Program-made: the position numbers and the translations under genes | The notes under the pieces: generated by a model | The model's input: the letters and a program-made list of their open reading frames with translations, nothing else | Told to the model about the DNA's origin: nothing | Database searches by the model: none | Shown: positions 44,935-52,976 of the stretch, piece by piece | How positions within the stretch are numbered: position 1 is the first letter of the stretch | Layout of the letters: each line of letters opens with the position of its first letter | Assembly: GCA_019119335.1 (NCBI GenBank) | Contig: DWXF01000048.1 | Location: 1-64,000, forward strand | Source of the DNA: Candidatus Flavonifractor merdavium | GTDB lineage: Bacteria > Bacillota > Clostridia > Oscillospirales > Oscillospiraceae | Length of the DNA: 64,000 nucleotides | Direction of reading: 5' to 3'

Positions 44935-45399
44935 ATGCCCAGAACCAAATTGCAAAACATTGTATTCACCATCATCATGGCGGTCATCATGGTCTATGGT
45001 ATGATCGTCTACAACGTGGCCCTCAACACCGGCGGCGTCACCAACCAGACCTTTCTGATGGCCCTCCACGAGCTGCCCATCATGGCCCCCATTGCCTTCG
45101 TGCTGGAGTTCTTCGTGGTGGAGAAGCTGGCCACCAAACTGGCCTTTACCTTCATGCGCCCCACCGACCGGCCCCAGTTCATCACCTACGCCATCTCCGC
45201 CATGATCGTGTGCATCATGTGCCCCACCATGAGCCTGATCGCCACCCTGCTGTTCAAGGAGCCCAGCTTCGGCACCTGGGTCCACACCTTCGGCTGCAAT
45301 ATGCCCATGGCCCTGATCTGGCAGCTGCTCTACTGCGGCCCCCTGGTCCGGCTGCTCTTCCGTACCCTGTTTCGCCGCCAGCTGGCCGCCGCCGGCTGA
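44935..45399 (+). CDS. DUF2798-like small membrane protein
   Basis: 154 residues with four hydrophobic segments (about 9-31, 47-66, 80-105, 120-140). The sequence carries MVYGMIVYN and LHELPIMAPIAFVLEFFVVEKLA, typical of the DUF2798 family of small inner-membrane proteins; function unknown. The frame extends to 44857, but the ATG at 44935 follows GAGAGGAG. Expression may be limited by the hairpin in its leader. Confidence 0.8.
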   Translation: MPRTKLQNIVFTIIMAVIMVYGMIVYNVALNTGGVTNQTFLMALHELPIMAPIAFVLEFFVVEKLATKLAFTFMRPTDRPQFITYAISAMIVCIMCPTMSLIATLLFKEPSFGTWVHTFGCNMPMALIWQLLYCGPLVRLLFRTLFRRQLAAAG

Positions 45400-45436
45400 C
45401 CCCGGCAAAATTTTTCAAAATAATTTTAAATTTTAC

Positions 45437-45465
45437 TTGCATTCTGTTTCAAGCTGTGCTATTAT
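45437..45465 (+). promoter_or_regulatory. Promoter of tRNA-Arg
   Basis: TTGCAT (45437-45442), 17-base spacer, TATTAT (45460-45465) with TGC extension, 38 bases before the tRNA. Confidence 0.7.
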
Positions 45466-45509
45466 AACTAAGCTGTCAGCGAGAGATCGACAGTTCTCCT
45501 CCCTGACAT

Positions 45510-45586
45510 GCGGCTGTAGCTCAGTTGGATAGAGTGTTTGGCTACGAACCAAAAGGTCGGGGGTTCGAATCCCTTCAGCCGTACCA
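45510..45586 (+). tRNA. tRNA-Arg, anticodon ACG
   Basis: Complete cloverleaf: acceptor GCGGCTG/CAGCCGT, D arm with CTCAGTTGG, anticodon loop CTACGAA reading ACG (A34 is expected to be edited to inosine, decoding CGU, CGC and CGA), T arm with GGTTCGAATCC, and encoded CCA end. Confidence 0.97.
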
Positions 45587-45629
45587 AAAGTTCACGGTCC
45601 ATCCGCTTTCGGATGGACCGTGAACTTTT
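45586..45629. terminator. Bidirectional terminator after tRNA-Arg
   Basis: Nineteen-base perfect stem (45586-45604 with 45611-45629), A-rich and T-rich flanks, 6-base loop, between the tRNA and the opposing regulator gene. Confidence 0.92.
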
Positions 45630-46289
45630 TTATATCTGTTCCTCCCCTTTCAGCAGCTGGAAGGTATTTTTGTGATAGTCCAAAATCCCCTCCTTCTTCA
45701 TCCGCCCCAATTCCTTGGACAGGGCGCTGCGCTCCACGTTCAGATAGTCCGCCATCTGCTGGCGGTCAAAGGGGATGGTGACGGTCCGGCTCCCCCGCCG
45801 GATCGACTCAGAGGACAGGTAGGTCATCACCCGGGCCCTGACCTGCTTGGGGGTGATGCAGAACATCCGGCTGGACCAGGCCAGGTTCTTGTGAACCGAC
45901 AGCAGCAGCAGATTGTACAGCAACTTGGGGTGCCACGTCCTGCTCCGGTTCTCCTCCGACAGCAGCAGGCCGATATTCAGAAAGAGGACCTTGCTCTCCT
46001 CCACCGCCGTAACGTCCACCATCATGGGCACGCCGCAGAAGGCGTAGGTCTCCGCAAAGGCCTGGCCTACACCGATGCTGTGCAGGATCATCCGGTTCCC
46101 CCACAGGTCGATGCTCTCAATGTGTACCTTGCCGGACATAAGGACACCGAACTCGGCTGTCACGTCCCCCACATGGAAGATCACCTCGTCCTTGCGGCAG
46201 TCCCACAGGCGGATGCCGCCGCAGGCCCGCATCTCCTCATATTCCTCCTGCCCGATGTCCCGGAAAATGGGATTGGTATTCAACTGCAT
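45630..46289 (-). CDS. Crp/Fnr family regulator (HcpR-like)
   Basis: 219 residues: cyclic-nucleotide-type effector barrel (1-120; VIFHVGDVTAEFGVLMSGKVHIE, FAETYAFCGVP) and a C-terminal winged helix (about 150-215; DRQQMADYLNVERSALSKELGRMKKEGIL). There is no obvious FNR-type N-terminal Cys cluster. It is divergent from a ferredoxin and hcp, the arrangement of HcpR regulators that respond to nitric oxide or nitrosative stress. ATG at 46289 with GAGGG. A palindrome in the divergent region is its likely site. Confidence 0.9.
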   Translation of the reverse strand: MQLNTNPIFRDIGQEEYEEMRACGGIRLWDCRKDEVIFHVGDVTAEFGVLMSGKVHIESIDLWGNRMILHSIGVGQAFAETYAFCGVPMMVDVTAVEESKVLFLNIGLLLSEENRSRTWHPKLLYNLLLLSVHKNLAWSSRMFCITPKQVRARVMTYLSSESIRRGSRTVTIPFDRQQMADYLNVERSALSKELGRMKKEGILDYHKNTFQLLKGEEQI

Positions 46290-46303
46290 AAAACCCTCAT
46301 TCC

Positions 46304-46317
46304 GTGGTTATAACCAC
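46304..46317 (+). promoter_or_regulatory. Palindromic Crp/Fnr-type operator
   Basis: Perfect 14-base palindrome GTGGTTATAACCAC between the divergent regulator and ferredoxin genes. Its centre is 41.5 bases upstream of the start predicted from the -10 at 46340-46345, the class II activator position. Confidence 0.72.
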
Positions 46318-46339
46318 ATATTATTTTGTTCTATTGTAC

Positions 46340-46345
46340 TATACT
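46340..46345 (+). promoter_or_regulatory. -10 element of the ferredoxin-hcp promoter
   Basis: TATACT at 46340-46345 with no acceptable -35 sequence, consistent with activator dependence on the palindrome upstream. Confidence 0.6.
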
Positions 46346-46374
46346 GCATACACGAAAACAAGGAGGCACGCCAT

Positions 46375-47076
46375 ATGATACGAAAGATCATTCACATAGA
46401 CCAGGAAAAATGCAACGGCTGCGGGGCCTGCGCCCAGGCCTGCCATGAGGGCGCCATCGGCATGGTGAACGGCAAGGCCACCCTGCTGCGGGACGACTAC
46501 TGCGATGGGCTGGGCGACTGCCTGCCCACCTGCCCCACCGGGGCCATCACCTTCGTGGAGCGGGAGGCCGCCGCCTACGACCACCAGGCCGTCCTGGAGC
46601 ACCAGAAACAGCGGCAGCAGCCCCATCCCCACGCAGGGGGCTGCCCCGGCCATCAGCTGCGGCAGTTCCACCGGGAAGCGGAGGGCTCCACCCCCGTTCC
46701 GGCTCCGGCGGTCTCCCAGCTGGGCCAGTGGCCCTGCCAGATCAAGCTGGTACCCACCAACGCCCCCTACTTTGACGGCGCCAAGCTGCTCATCGCCGCC
46801 GACTGTACCGCCTTTGCCTATGCCCAGATGCACCAGGAGTTTATGCGGGGCAAGGTTACCCTGGTGGGCTGCCCCAAGCTGGACGGCGTGGACTACGGCG
46901 AGAAGCTGACCGAAATCCTGCGCAATAACGACATCCAGAGCGTTACCGTAGTACGGATGGAGGTCCCCTGCTGCGGCGGTCTGGAGCTGGCCGCCAAAAA
47001 GGCCCTCCAGCAGAGCGGCAAGTTTATCCCCTGGCAGGTGGTCACCATCTCGGTGGACGGCCGGAAGCTGGACTGA
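46375..47076 (+). CDS. FrdX-like ferredoxin-domain protein
   Basis: 233 residues. The N-terminal dicluster ferredoxin fold has a complete first set, [16 protein letters not shown], and a second set reading [16 protein letters not shown], in which the usual second Cys is Leu. A Gln/His-rich linker precedes a C-terminal domain with [25 protein letters not shown] and VPCCGGLE. Proteins of this kind sit beside hcp and are thought to feed electrons to it. ATG at 46375 with AAGGAGG; hcp follows 47 bases later. Confidence 0.9.
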   Translation: MIRKIIHIDQEKCNGCGACAQACHEGAIGMVNGKATLLRDDYCDGLGDCLPTCPTGAITFVEREAAAYDHQAVLEHQKQRQQPHPHAGGCPGHQLRQFHREAEGSTPVPAPAVSQLGQWPCQIKLVPTNAPYFDGAKLLIAADCTAFAYAQMHQEFMRGKVTLVGCPKLDGVDYGEKLTEILRNNDIQSVTVVRMEVPCCGGLELAAKKALQQSGKFIPWQVVTISVDGRKLD

Positions 47077-47123
47077 CCCGCCCACTGCCTGTCCATAATT
47101 TTTCAAACGATAAGGAGTTTTCC

Positions 47124-48764
47124 ATGAATCAGAAGATGTTTTGCTATCAGTGTCAGGAGACCGCCGGCTGCAAGGGCTGCACTGTCTCCGGGGTATGCGG
47201 CAAGAAGCCGGAGGTAGCTGCCATGCAGGACCTGCTGGTGTATGTTACCAAAGGCCTCTCCGCCATTACCACCGCCCTCCGGGCCCAGGGGGATGAGGTA
47301 TCCCCGGAGATCAACCACCTGATCACCCTCAACCTCTTTACCACCATTACCAACGCCAATTTCGACCAGGAGAGCATTGAGGCCCGCATCCGCGCCACCC
47401 TGGACCTGCGGGCCCAGCTGGCCGCCCGGCTGAGCGACGCCTCCGCCCTGCCCGAGGCCGCCCGGTGGGACGGCGCCGGCAACTGGGCGGAGAAGGCCGC
47501 CACCGTGGGCGTGCTGTCCACCGAGGATGAGGATATCCGCTCTCTGCGGGAGCTGATCACCTACGGCCTGAAGGGCCTGTCCGCCTACTCCAAGCACGCC
47601 AACGCCCTGCTCCAGGACGACGGCGAGGTGGACGCCTTCCTGCAGCGTGCTCTGGCCGCCACCCTGGACGACAGCCTCACCGTGTACCAGCTGGTGGCTC
47701 TGGCTCTGGAGACCGGCAAGTACGGCGTGTCCGGCATGGCCCTGCTGGACAAGGCCAACACCGGGGCCTACGGCAACCCAGAGATCACCAAAGTGAACAT
47801 CGGCGTGGGCAAGAACCCCGGTATTCTGGTGTCCGGCCACGACCTGCGGGACCTGGAGATGCTGCTGGAGCAGACTCAGGGCACCGGGGTGGACGTGTAC
47901 ACCCACTCGGAGATGCTGCCCGCCCACTACTACCCCGCCTTCAAGAAATACCCCAACTTTGTGGGCAACTACGGCAATGCCTGGTGGAAGCAGAAGGAGG
48001 AGTTCGAGTCCTTCAACGGCCCCATCCTCATGACCACCAACTGCATCGTGCCCCCCAAGGACAGCTACAAGGACCGGCTGTACACCACCGGCGCCGCCGG
48101 TTTCCCCGGCTGCACGCACATCCCCGGTGAGATCGGCCAGCAGAAGGACTTCTCCGCCCTCATCGAGCACGCCAAAAAGTGTGCTCCCCCCACTCAGCTG
48201 GAGACCGGTGAGATCGTGGGCGGCTTCGCCCACGCCCAGGTGCTGGCCCTGGCCGACCAGGTGGTGGAGGCCGTGAAGAGCGGCGCCATCCGGAAGTTTG
48301 TGGTCATGGCGGGATGCGACGGCCGGGCCAAGAGCCGGGAGTACTATACCGAGTTTGCCCAGAAGCTGCCCAAGGATGCGGTGATCCTCACCGCCGGCTG
48401 TGCCAAGTACAAATACAACAAACTGCCTCTGGGGGATATCGGCGGTATCCCCCGGGTGCTGGACGCCGGACAGTGCAACGACTCCTACTCCCTGGCGGTC
48501 ATCGCCCTGAAGCTGAAGGAGGTCTTTGGCCTGGAGGACATCAACGACCTGCCCATCGTCTACAACATCGCCTGGTATGAACAGAAGGCCGTCATCGTGC
48601 TGTTGGCGCTGCTCTATCTGGGGATAAAGAACATTCACCTGGGCCCCACCCTCCCCGCCTTCCTCAGCCCCAATGTGGCCAAGGTGCTGGTGGAGAACTT
48701 CGGCATTGCGGGTATCGGCACGGTGGAGGAGGACCTGGCCCTGTTCTTCGGCGAGCACGCCTGA
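47124..48764 (+). CDS. hcp: Hydroxylamine reductase / hybrid-cluster protein
   Basis: 546-residue hybrid-cluster protein that reduces hydroxylamine or nitric oxide in nitrosative-stress defence. The N-terminal cluster motif is C7-x2-C10-x8-C19-x5-C25, the class I type of strict anaerobes. Hybrid-cluster ligands lie in [40 protein letters not shown] and [12 protein letters not shown] segments further on. ATG at 47124 with AAGGAG. Co-transcribed with the FrdX-like ferredoxin. Confidence 0.97.
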   Translation: MNQKMFCYQCQETAGCKGCTVSGVCGKKPEVAAMQDLLVYVTKGLSAITTALRAQGDEVSPEINHLITLNLFTTITNANFDQESIEARIRATLDLRAQLAARLSDASALPEAARWDGAGNWAEKAATVGVLSTEDEDIRSLRELITYGLKGLSAYSKHANALLQDDGEVDAFLQRALAATLDDSLTVYQLVALALETGKYGVSGMALLDKANTGAYGNPEITKVNIGVGKNPGILVSGHDLRDLEMLLEQTQGTGVDVYTHSEMLPAHYYPAFKKYPNFVGNYGNAWWKQKEEFESFNGPILMTTNCIVPPKDSYKDRLYTTGAAGFPGCTHIPGEIGQQKDFSALIEHAKKCAPPTQLETGEIVGGFAHAQVLALADQVVEAVKSGAIRKFVVMAGCDGRAKSREYYTEFAQKLPKDAVILTAGCAKYKYNKLPLGDIGGIPRVLDAGQCNDSYSLAVIALKLKEVFGLEDINDLPIVYNIAWYEQKAVIVLLALLYLGIKNIHLGPTLPAFLSPNVAKVLVENFGIAGIGTVEEDLALFFGEHA

Positions 48765-48788
48765 GCCCATTTCCCCGCCGTCCAGCTC

Positions 48789-48817
48789 TTGCCCAAAGCG
48801 GCAGAATATGTTACCAT
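48789..48817 (+). promoter_or_regulatory. Possible promoter after hcp
   Basis: TTGCCC (48789-48794), 17-base spacer, TACCAT (48812-48817) with TGT extension, just before the hairpin at 48833. It may drive the Hpt gene if the hairpin is read through. Confidence 0.35.
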
Positions 48818-48832
48818 AGGCTTGTCGAATTG

Positions 48833-48874
48833 CCGGCGGCCGGTCCGCGACACGGCGGACCGGCCGCCGGTTTT
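48833..48874 (+). terminator. Strong GC-rich terminator between hcp and the Hpt gene
   Basis: Sixteen-base perfect stem (48833-48848 with 48855-48870) and four T. Confidence 0.85.
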
Positions 48875-48897
48875 ACAGGGATGGAGATGGTTCATCA

Positions 48898-49284
48898 ATG
48901 CAGCAACGTGATTTTCTTGCCCAGCTGGACCGGTTGGGCATTCATACCCAGCAGGCGCTGGAACGCTTCATGGGCAACGAGGCCCTCTTCCTCTCTTTCA
49001 TCCGTCAGCTGCCGGAAAAGCTGGATTTTTCCGGTATCCGCCGGGGACTGGACGAGGAGGACGAGGACACATTCTACATGAACGTTCACAATCTGAAAGG
49101 AATGGCGGGAAACCTGAGCATCGGGCCCATTTATGACTGCGCCCAAGCCATTCTGGTGGAATTCCGGGCCTCCAAATTTCAGAACAAGAAAAAGCTGACC
49201 GAGCTGACCCGGGAGGCCGAGACAGCCAGCGAGGGGATTTCAGAACTGGTCCGGCAGTATCTGGCGGAGGAGGGGAAGGTATGA
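48898..49284 (+). CDS. Hpt-domain phosphotransfer protein
   Basis: 128-residue all-helical protein with the phospho-accepting motif H64-N-L-K-G in NVHNLKGMAGNL, as in histidine phosphotransfer domains. No membrane segment. It should shuttle phosphate between receiver domains. It overlaps the next gene by 4 bases (ATGA), so it is translationally coupled to a REC protein, and it lies opposite a hybrid kinase that ends in a receiver. Confidence 0.93.
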   Translation: MQQRDFLAQLDRLGIHTQQALERFMGNEALFLSFIRQLPEKLDFSGIRRGLDEEDEDTFYMNVHNLKGMAGNLSIGPIYDCAQAILVEFRASKFQNKKKLTELTREAETASEGISELVRQYLAEEGKV

Positions 49285-50387
49285 TACGGGATACCTTGCT
49301 GATCATTGACGACTCGGAGCTGGACCTGGCCATTCTCAATGAGATTTTCAAGAGTTTGTTCCGGGTGGAATGCGCGGCGGAGGCCCGGCGAGGCCTGACC
49401 TATCTCCACCACAATATGGAGCGGGTGTGCGCCGTGCTGCTGGACATCTGCCTGGAGCGGCGGGGCGCGGGCTTCACCGTTCTCCACCAGCTTCAGGGCA
49501 ACCCCGACACCGCCTCTCTGCCGGTGATCCTCATCACCACCGACGCCAACGAAAAGGACGTGCGGGCCAGCGTGGAGCGGGGAGCCGTGGATTTTCTGGT
49601 GAAGCCGGTGGATCCCCATACCGTTCAGGAGCGGGTGTGCAGCGTGGTGCGGGCTGCCTGGCCTCCCCAGTCCACCATTCTGGACCACAAGCCGGAGCCG
49701 GAAGTTCAAAAGGCCCCGGAATCCGGGCTGGAGCAGGTACAGATATTCCCCCAGGGCCTGCCGCTGGCGGGCGCCCAGCTGCTCTGCCGGGATTGGGCGG
49801 ACAAGCTGGGGTCTTTTTACCGTCTCCGCCCCAGCCTGAAGATGGACGCCCACCGGCAGCTGGGCGCGATCACTACCCTGCTGGCCCAGTGCTACACAGA
49901 GCGCTTTCCCGAGCAAGGGCCCAGCCAGGAGGATGCTGAGCTGATGGGGCTGGCCGCCACGTTCTGCGACATCGGCCTGCTGGGCATACCCGACCATATT
50001 CTGGAGGAGGGCGAGGACCAGGACGGCCCCGACGCCCAGCTCTACTACCAGCACACCCATTTGGGGTACGACCTCTTCCGCCAGCTGGGCGAGAATCTCC
50101 CCCTGTTCCAGTACGCCGCTGAAATCGCCCTGTGGCACCACAAAAACGCGGACGGCTCCGGATATCCCCAGGATGCCGAGATCAGGGATATGCCGCTCAG
50201 CGCCCAGCTGACCCGTGCCGCCCTGCGGCTGCAGCGCTACCTCCACTACTACCGGGGCTGCGCCGACGGCACGGAGCGGGTGCTCCGCACCCTGAAAGGC
50301 GAGGTTGGAACTGTGATTTCCCCCGAAATCTATCAGGCGGTGGAGCTTGCGGGCGACAAACTCCAGGCGGTTCTCCGCAATACCTGA
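49281..50387 (+). CDS. Response regulator with degenerate HD-GYP output domain
   Basis: 368 residues. REC domain (1-125): acidic pair D10/D11, phospho-acceptor D55, T87 and K108 are present. The C-terminal domain resembles HD-GYP cyclic-di-GMP phosphodiesterases: HTHLGYDLF and HHKNADGSGYP are kept, but the metal HD pair is C229-D230 in ATFCDIGLLGIP. Activity may therefore be lost or altered. It is the likely output partner of the Hpt protein encoded just before it. Confidence 0.9.
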   Translation: MIRDTLLIIDDSELDLAILNEIFKSLFRVECAAEARRGLTYLHHNMERVCAVLLDICLERRGAGFTVLHQLQGNPDTASLPVILITTDANEKDVRASVERGAVDFLVKPVDPHTVQERVCSVVRAAWPPQSTILDHKPEPEVQKAPESGLEQVQIFPQGLPLAGAQLLCRDWADKLGSFYRLRPSLKMDAHRQLGAITTLLAQCYTERFPEQGPSQEDAELMGLAATFCDIGLLGIPDHILEEGEDQDGPDAQLYYQHTHLGYDLFRQLGENLPLFQYAAEIALWHHKNADGSGYPQDAEIRDMPLSAQLTRAALRLQRYLHYYRGCADGTERVLRTLKGEVGTVISPEIYQAVELAGDKLQAVLRNT

Positions 50388-50393
50388 GCACGC

Positions 50394-50439
50394 AAAAACC
50401 CCCAGAGCACGGAAACACTCCGTACTCTGGGGGTTTTTT
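50394..50439. terminator. Bidirectional terminator between the phosphorelay genes
   Basis: Ten-base ACCCCCAGAG/CTCTGGGGGT stem continued by ACGGA/TCCGT after single-base mismatches, flanked by A and T runs, between the convergent response-regulator and hybrid-kinase genes. Confidence 0.9.
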
Positions 50440-50441
50440 GT

Positions 50442-52964
50442 TCAGCTCCAGCCCTCCAGGCCCTGCAGCACACCAGCCAGCTGCCGCATGTCAATGGGCT
50501 TGGCGATATGGGCGTTCATGCCCGCCTGGGCGGTGGCCGCCACGTCCTCGGCAAAGTCGTTGGCGGTAACCGCCAGAATGGGTACAGAGGCGGCGTCTGG
50601 CCGGTCCATGGCCCGGATGGCCGCCGCCGCGCCGCAGCCGTCCAGGACCGGCATATTCATGTCCATCAGGATCACGTCAAATTCTCCCGGCTGGGACTGG
50701 GCGAAGCGCTCTACCGCCTCCTGGCCGTTTCTGGCCTGGGTCACCCGGGCTCCGGCCAGCTTCAGCAATTCGGTGGCGATCTCCAGATTCATCTCATAGT
50801 CCTCCGCCAGCAGGACCCGCTTTCCCCGGAGCACCCGGGTGGGATCCTCCGCCGGAGGCGCCGGAGCGGCAGCCTCCGCCGGGGCAGTTTCTGCTTTCTC
50901 CGCCACAGGCTCCATGGGAATGGTCAGGGTAAAGGCGCTCCCCTGCCCCGGCGCGCTCTCCACCTGGATCTGGCCCCCCATGTGGGTGACGATGGTGTGT
51001 ACAATGGTCATGCCCAACCCGGTACCCAGCACGGTCTGGACGCCGAAGCGGGACTCCCGGGCGTAGGGGGTAAAGAGCTTGGGCAGAAAGTCCTCCGACA
51101 TGCCCACGCCGGTGTCCCGCACCACAATGCAGCAAATCCCCTGCTCCTGTCTGGAGGGCTGGGAGACCTCCACCTGGATCTTATCCCCCTCGTTGGTGAA
51201 CTTCATGGCGTTGGAGATCAGATTGTTCAGCACCTGCTGGAGCCGGAAGGCGTCGGCGTACACCTGAGGATGGGTCAGAGAGAAGGACGCCTCCAGACTC
51301 TTATGCTGCAGCTCGGCCTGGGTCTGGAAGCCGGACAGGCATTGGCTCACCGTCTCCCGCAGATCACAGGGATCATTTTTCAGGCTCAGGTCGGTCCGCT
51401 CCATGCGGGACATCTCCAGAATGTCGTTGATCAGCTCCAGCAGATGGCTGGCCGACACCTGGATCTTTTTCAGGCAGTCCCCTATTTTCTCCGCCGTGCT
51501 CTGCTGGGCCAGCTCCACCGTCCCGATGATCACGTTGAGGGGCGTACGCATGTCATGGCTCATTTGGGAGAAAAACTGCTCCCGGGCGGCCTCGCTTTCC
51601 CGGGCCTGGTCCAGAGCGTTCTCCAGCACGTGCAGCTGCCGCAGCTGCCGCTCCTTTTCCTCCTCCACCTGGCGGAAGCACAAAACCGCCTCCTCCTGCC
51701 GCAGCGCGCTGTCAAACAGCAGCCGCACGCTGACCCAGCGATACTCCCCGTCAAACAGCCGACGGAAATCTCCTCCGAAGTCGGACACATTCCGCTCCAC
51801 CAGCTGCCGGATATTTTCAAGGGAAAAGCTGGTCTTGAACTGGTCGAAGGTCTCCTGGTCAATGACCTGTCCCACAACCTCCAGCAGCTGGTCATACCGG
51901 CCTCTGGCGGGGATGCGGTGGGCCAGGTCCTCCGCGCTCTTCACGCTCTCATAGGTCCCCTGCGCCCAGTTGACCCGATAGATGGAATAGTACAGGTTGC
52001 CCAGAGCCGCCACCGTTTCATTGACCCGGACCATCCGCTTCTGCAGGCGGTATTCCCGCACACTCATGAGGATCAAAAACAGCAGAAAGCCGCCGCAGAC
52101 CAGCATCGCCCCGTCAAACACCTGGCGCAGATCCCCCAGCAGGGCGGAATAGGGGATGGTAATGATGGACACCCAGCCATTGGGGGCGGTGTGGAAATAG
52201 ACCGCCCGTTTCTCTGCGTCCATGTCATAGATATAGGTCTGGGCGCCGTCCAGCTCACCGGCCTGGATCTGCTCAAATACCGTGCGGATATACCGGGCGG
52301 TCTCCTCCGGCGGCGCCTGGGTCTGGGTTTTGGCGTAAAGCAGCTCCCCGTCCACGTCGCACAGGTAATACGAGCTGCCGGCAGGCAGTGAACCGCCACC
52401 CTCCCCGGGCAGTTCCTCCAGATACAGCTCAAAGGCCATGACGTATTCCGTAGCTCCGCACCGCTGCGCCATGGTAAGGACCGTGTCCCCCACCTCCGCT
52501 CCGCCCCTGCTGGCGGTAAACACAATCTCGCCGCCAGAGGCCATGGCCTGCCGGTACCATTCCGTCTGGCTGCCGTCGTACCCACTGCCGCTTGTATCAC
52601 CGGCAGACACAGTGACGCCGCCCACCACGGCCCGGAGCGCCAGTCTGCCGCCGCCCTCCGCCTCCAGCACTTTTTGGAAAAAGCCGTGCGCCCACTGCTC
52701 CAGCTCCTGCTGGCCGGCGCCCGCCTCCGCCTGCTCCGCCAGGGTCTCCGTGCCCAGGGTGAGCAGCAGTTCCTCCGCCCGCAGATTCTGAAGCTCCTCC
52801 TCCGCATAGCGGCTGGCCAGCTCGTTGCCCAGCTCCTGGGCGTTATCCAGCAAAACCCGCTGGGTCATATAAAAGCCCAGCACAAAGAGCAGCAGGAATA
52901 TGGCGGTAATCCCGCCGGTGACCCGATAATTCCATCCCCGCGCCCGCTTGCTCCGCCGTTTCAA
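50442..52964 (-). CDS. Membrane hybrid sensor histidine kinase with C-terminal receiver
   Basis: 840 residues: membrane helix 16-36, large extracytoplasmic dCache-like sensor (about 40-280), second helix 284-303, PAS-like domain (about 320-430), DHp with H470 in SQMSHDMRTPLN, HATPase (N-box NLISNAMKFT, RDTGVGM, GTGLGMTIV), a Pro/Ala linker, and a REC domain (712-838) with E721, D722 and D768. The start is a TTG at 52964 after GAGGTGG; it begins 12 bases after the sulfotransferase stop, so it probably belongs to that transcript. Confidence 0.94.
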   Translation of the reverse strand: MKRRSKRARGWNYRVTGGITAIFLLLFVLGFYMTQRVLLDNAQELGNELASRYAEEELQNLRAEELLLTLGTETLAEQAEAGAGQQELEQWAHGFFQKVLEAEGGGRLALRAVVGGVTVSAGDTSGSGYDGSQTEWYRQAMASGGEIVFTASRGGAEVGDTVLTMAQRCGATEYVMAFELYLEELPGEGGGSLPAGSSYYLCDVDGELLYAKTQTQAPPEETARYIRTVFEQIQAGELDGAQTYIYDMDAEKRAVYFHTAPNGWVSIITIPYSALLGDLRQVFDGAMLVCGGFLLFLILMSVREYRLQKRMVRVNETVAALGNLYYSIYRVNWAQGTYESVKSAEDLAHRIPARGRYDQLLEVVGQVIDQETFDQFKTSFSLENIRQLVERNVSDFGGDFRRLFDGEYRWVSVRLLFDSALRQEEAVLCFRQVEEEKERQLRQLHVLENALDQARESEAAREQFFSQMSHDMRTPLNVIIGTVELAQQSTAEKIGDCLKKIQVSASHLLELINDILEMSRMERTDLSLKNDPCDLRETVSQCLSGFQTQAELQHKSLEASFSLTHPQVYADAFRLQQVLNNLISNAMKFTNEGDKIQVEVSQPSRQEQGICCIVVRDTGVGMSEDFLPKLFTPYARESRFGVQTVLGTGLGMTIVHTIVTHMGGQIQVESAPGQGSAFTLTIPMEPVAEKAETAPAEAAAPAPPAEDPTRVLRGKRVLLAEDYEMNLEIATELLKLAGARVTQARNGQEAVERFAQSQPGEFDVILMDMNMPVLDGCGAAAAIRAMDRPDAASVPILAVTANDFAEDVAATAQAGMNAHIAKPIDMRQLAGVLQGLEGWS

Positions 52965-52976
52965 ACCTCTTCCACC

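Noticed and set aside
44581..45408. 275-codon minus frame across the 53-residue and DUF2798-like genes
   Set aside because: Antisense to two frames with good ribosome sites and to a terminator; no start signal.
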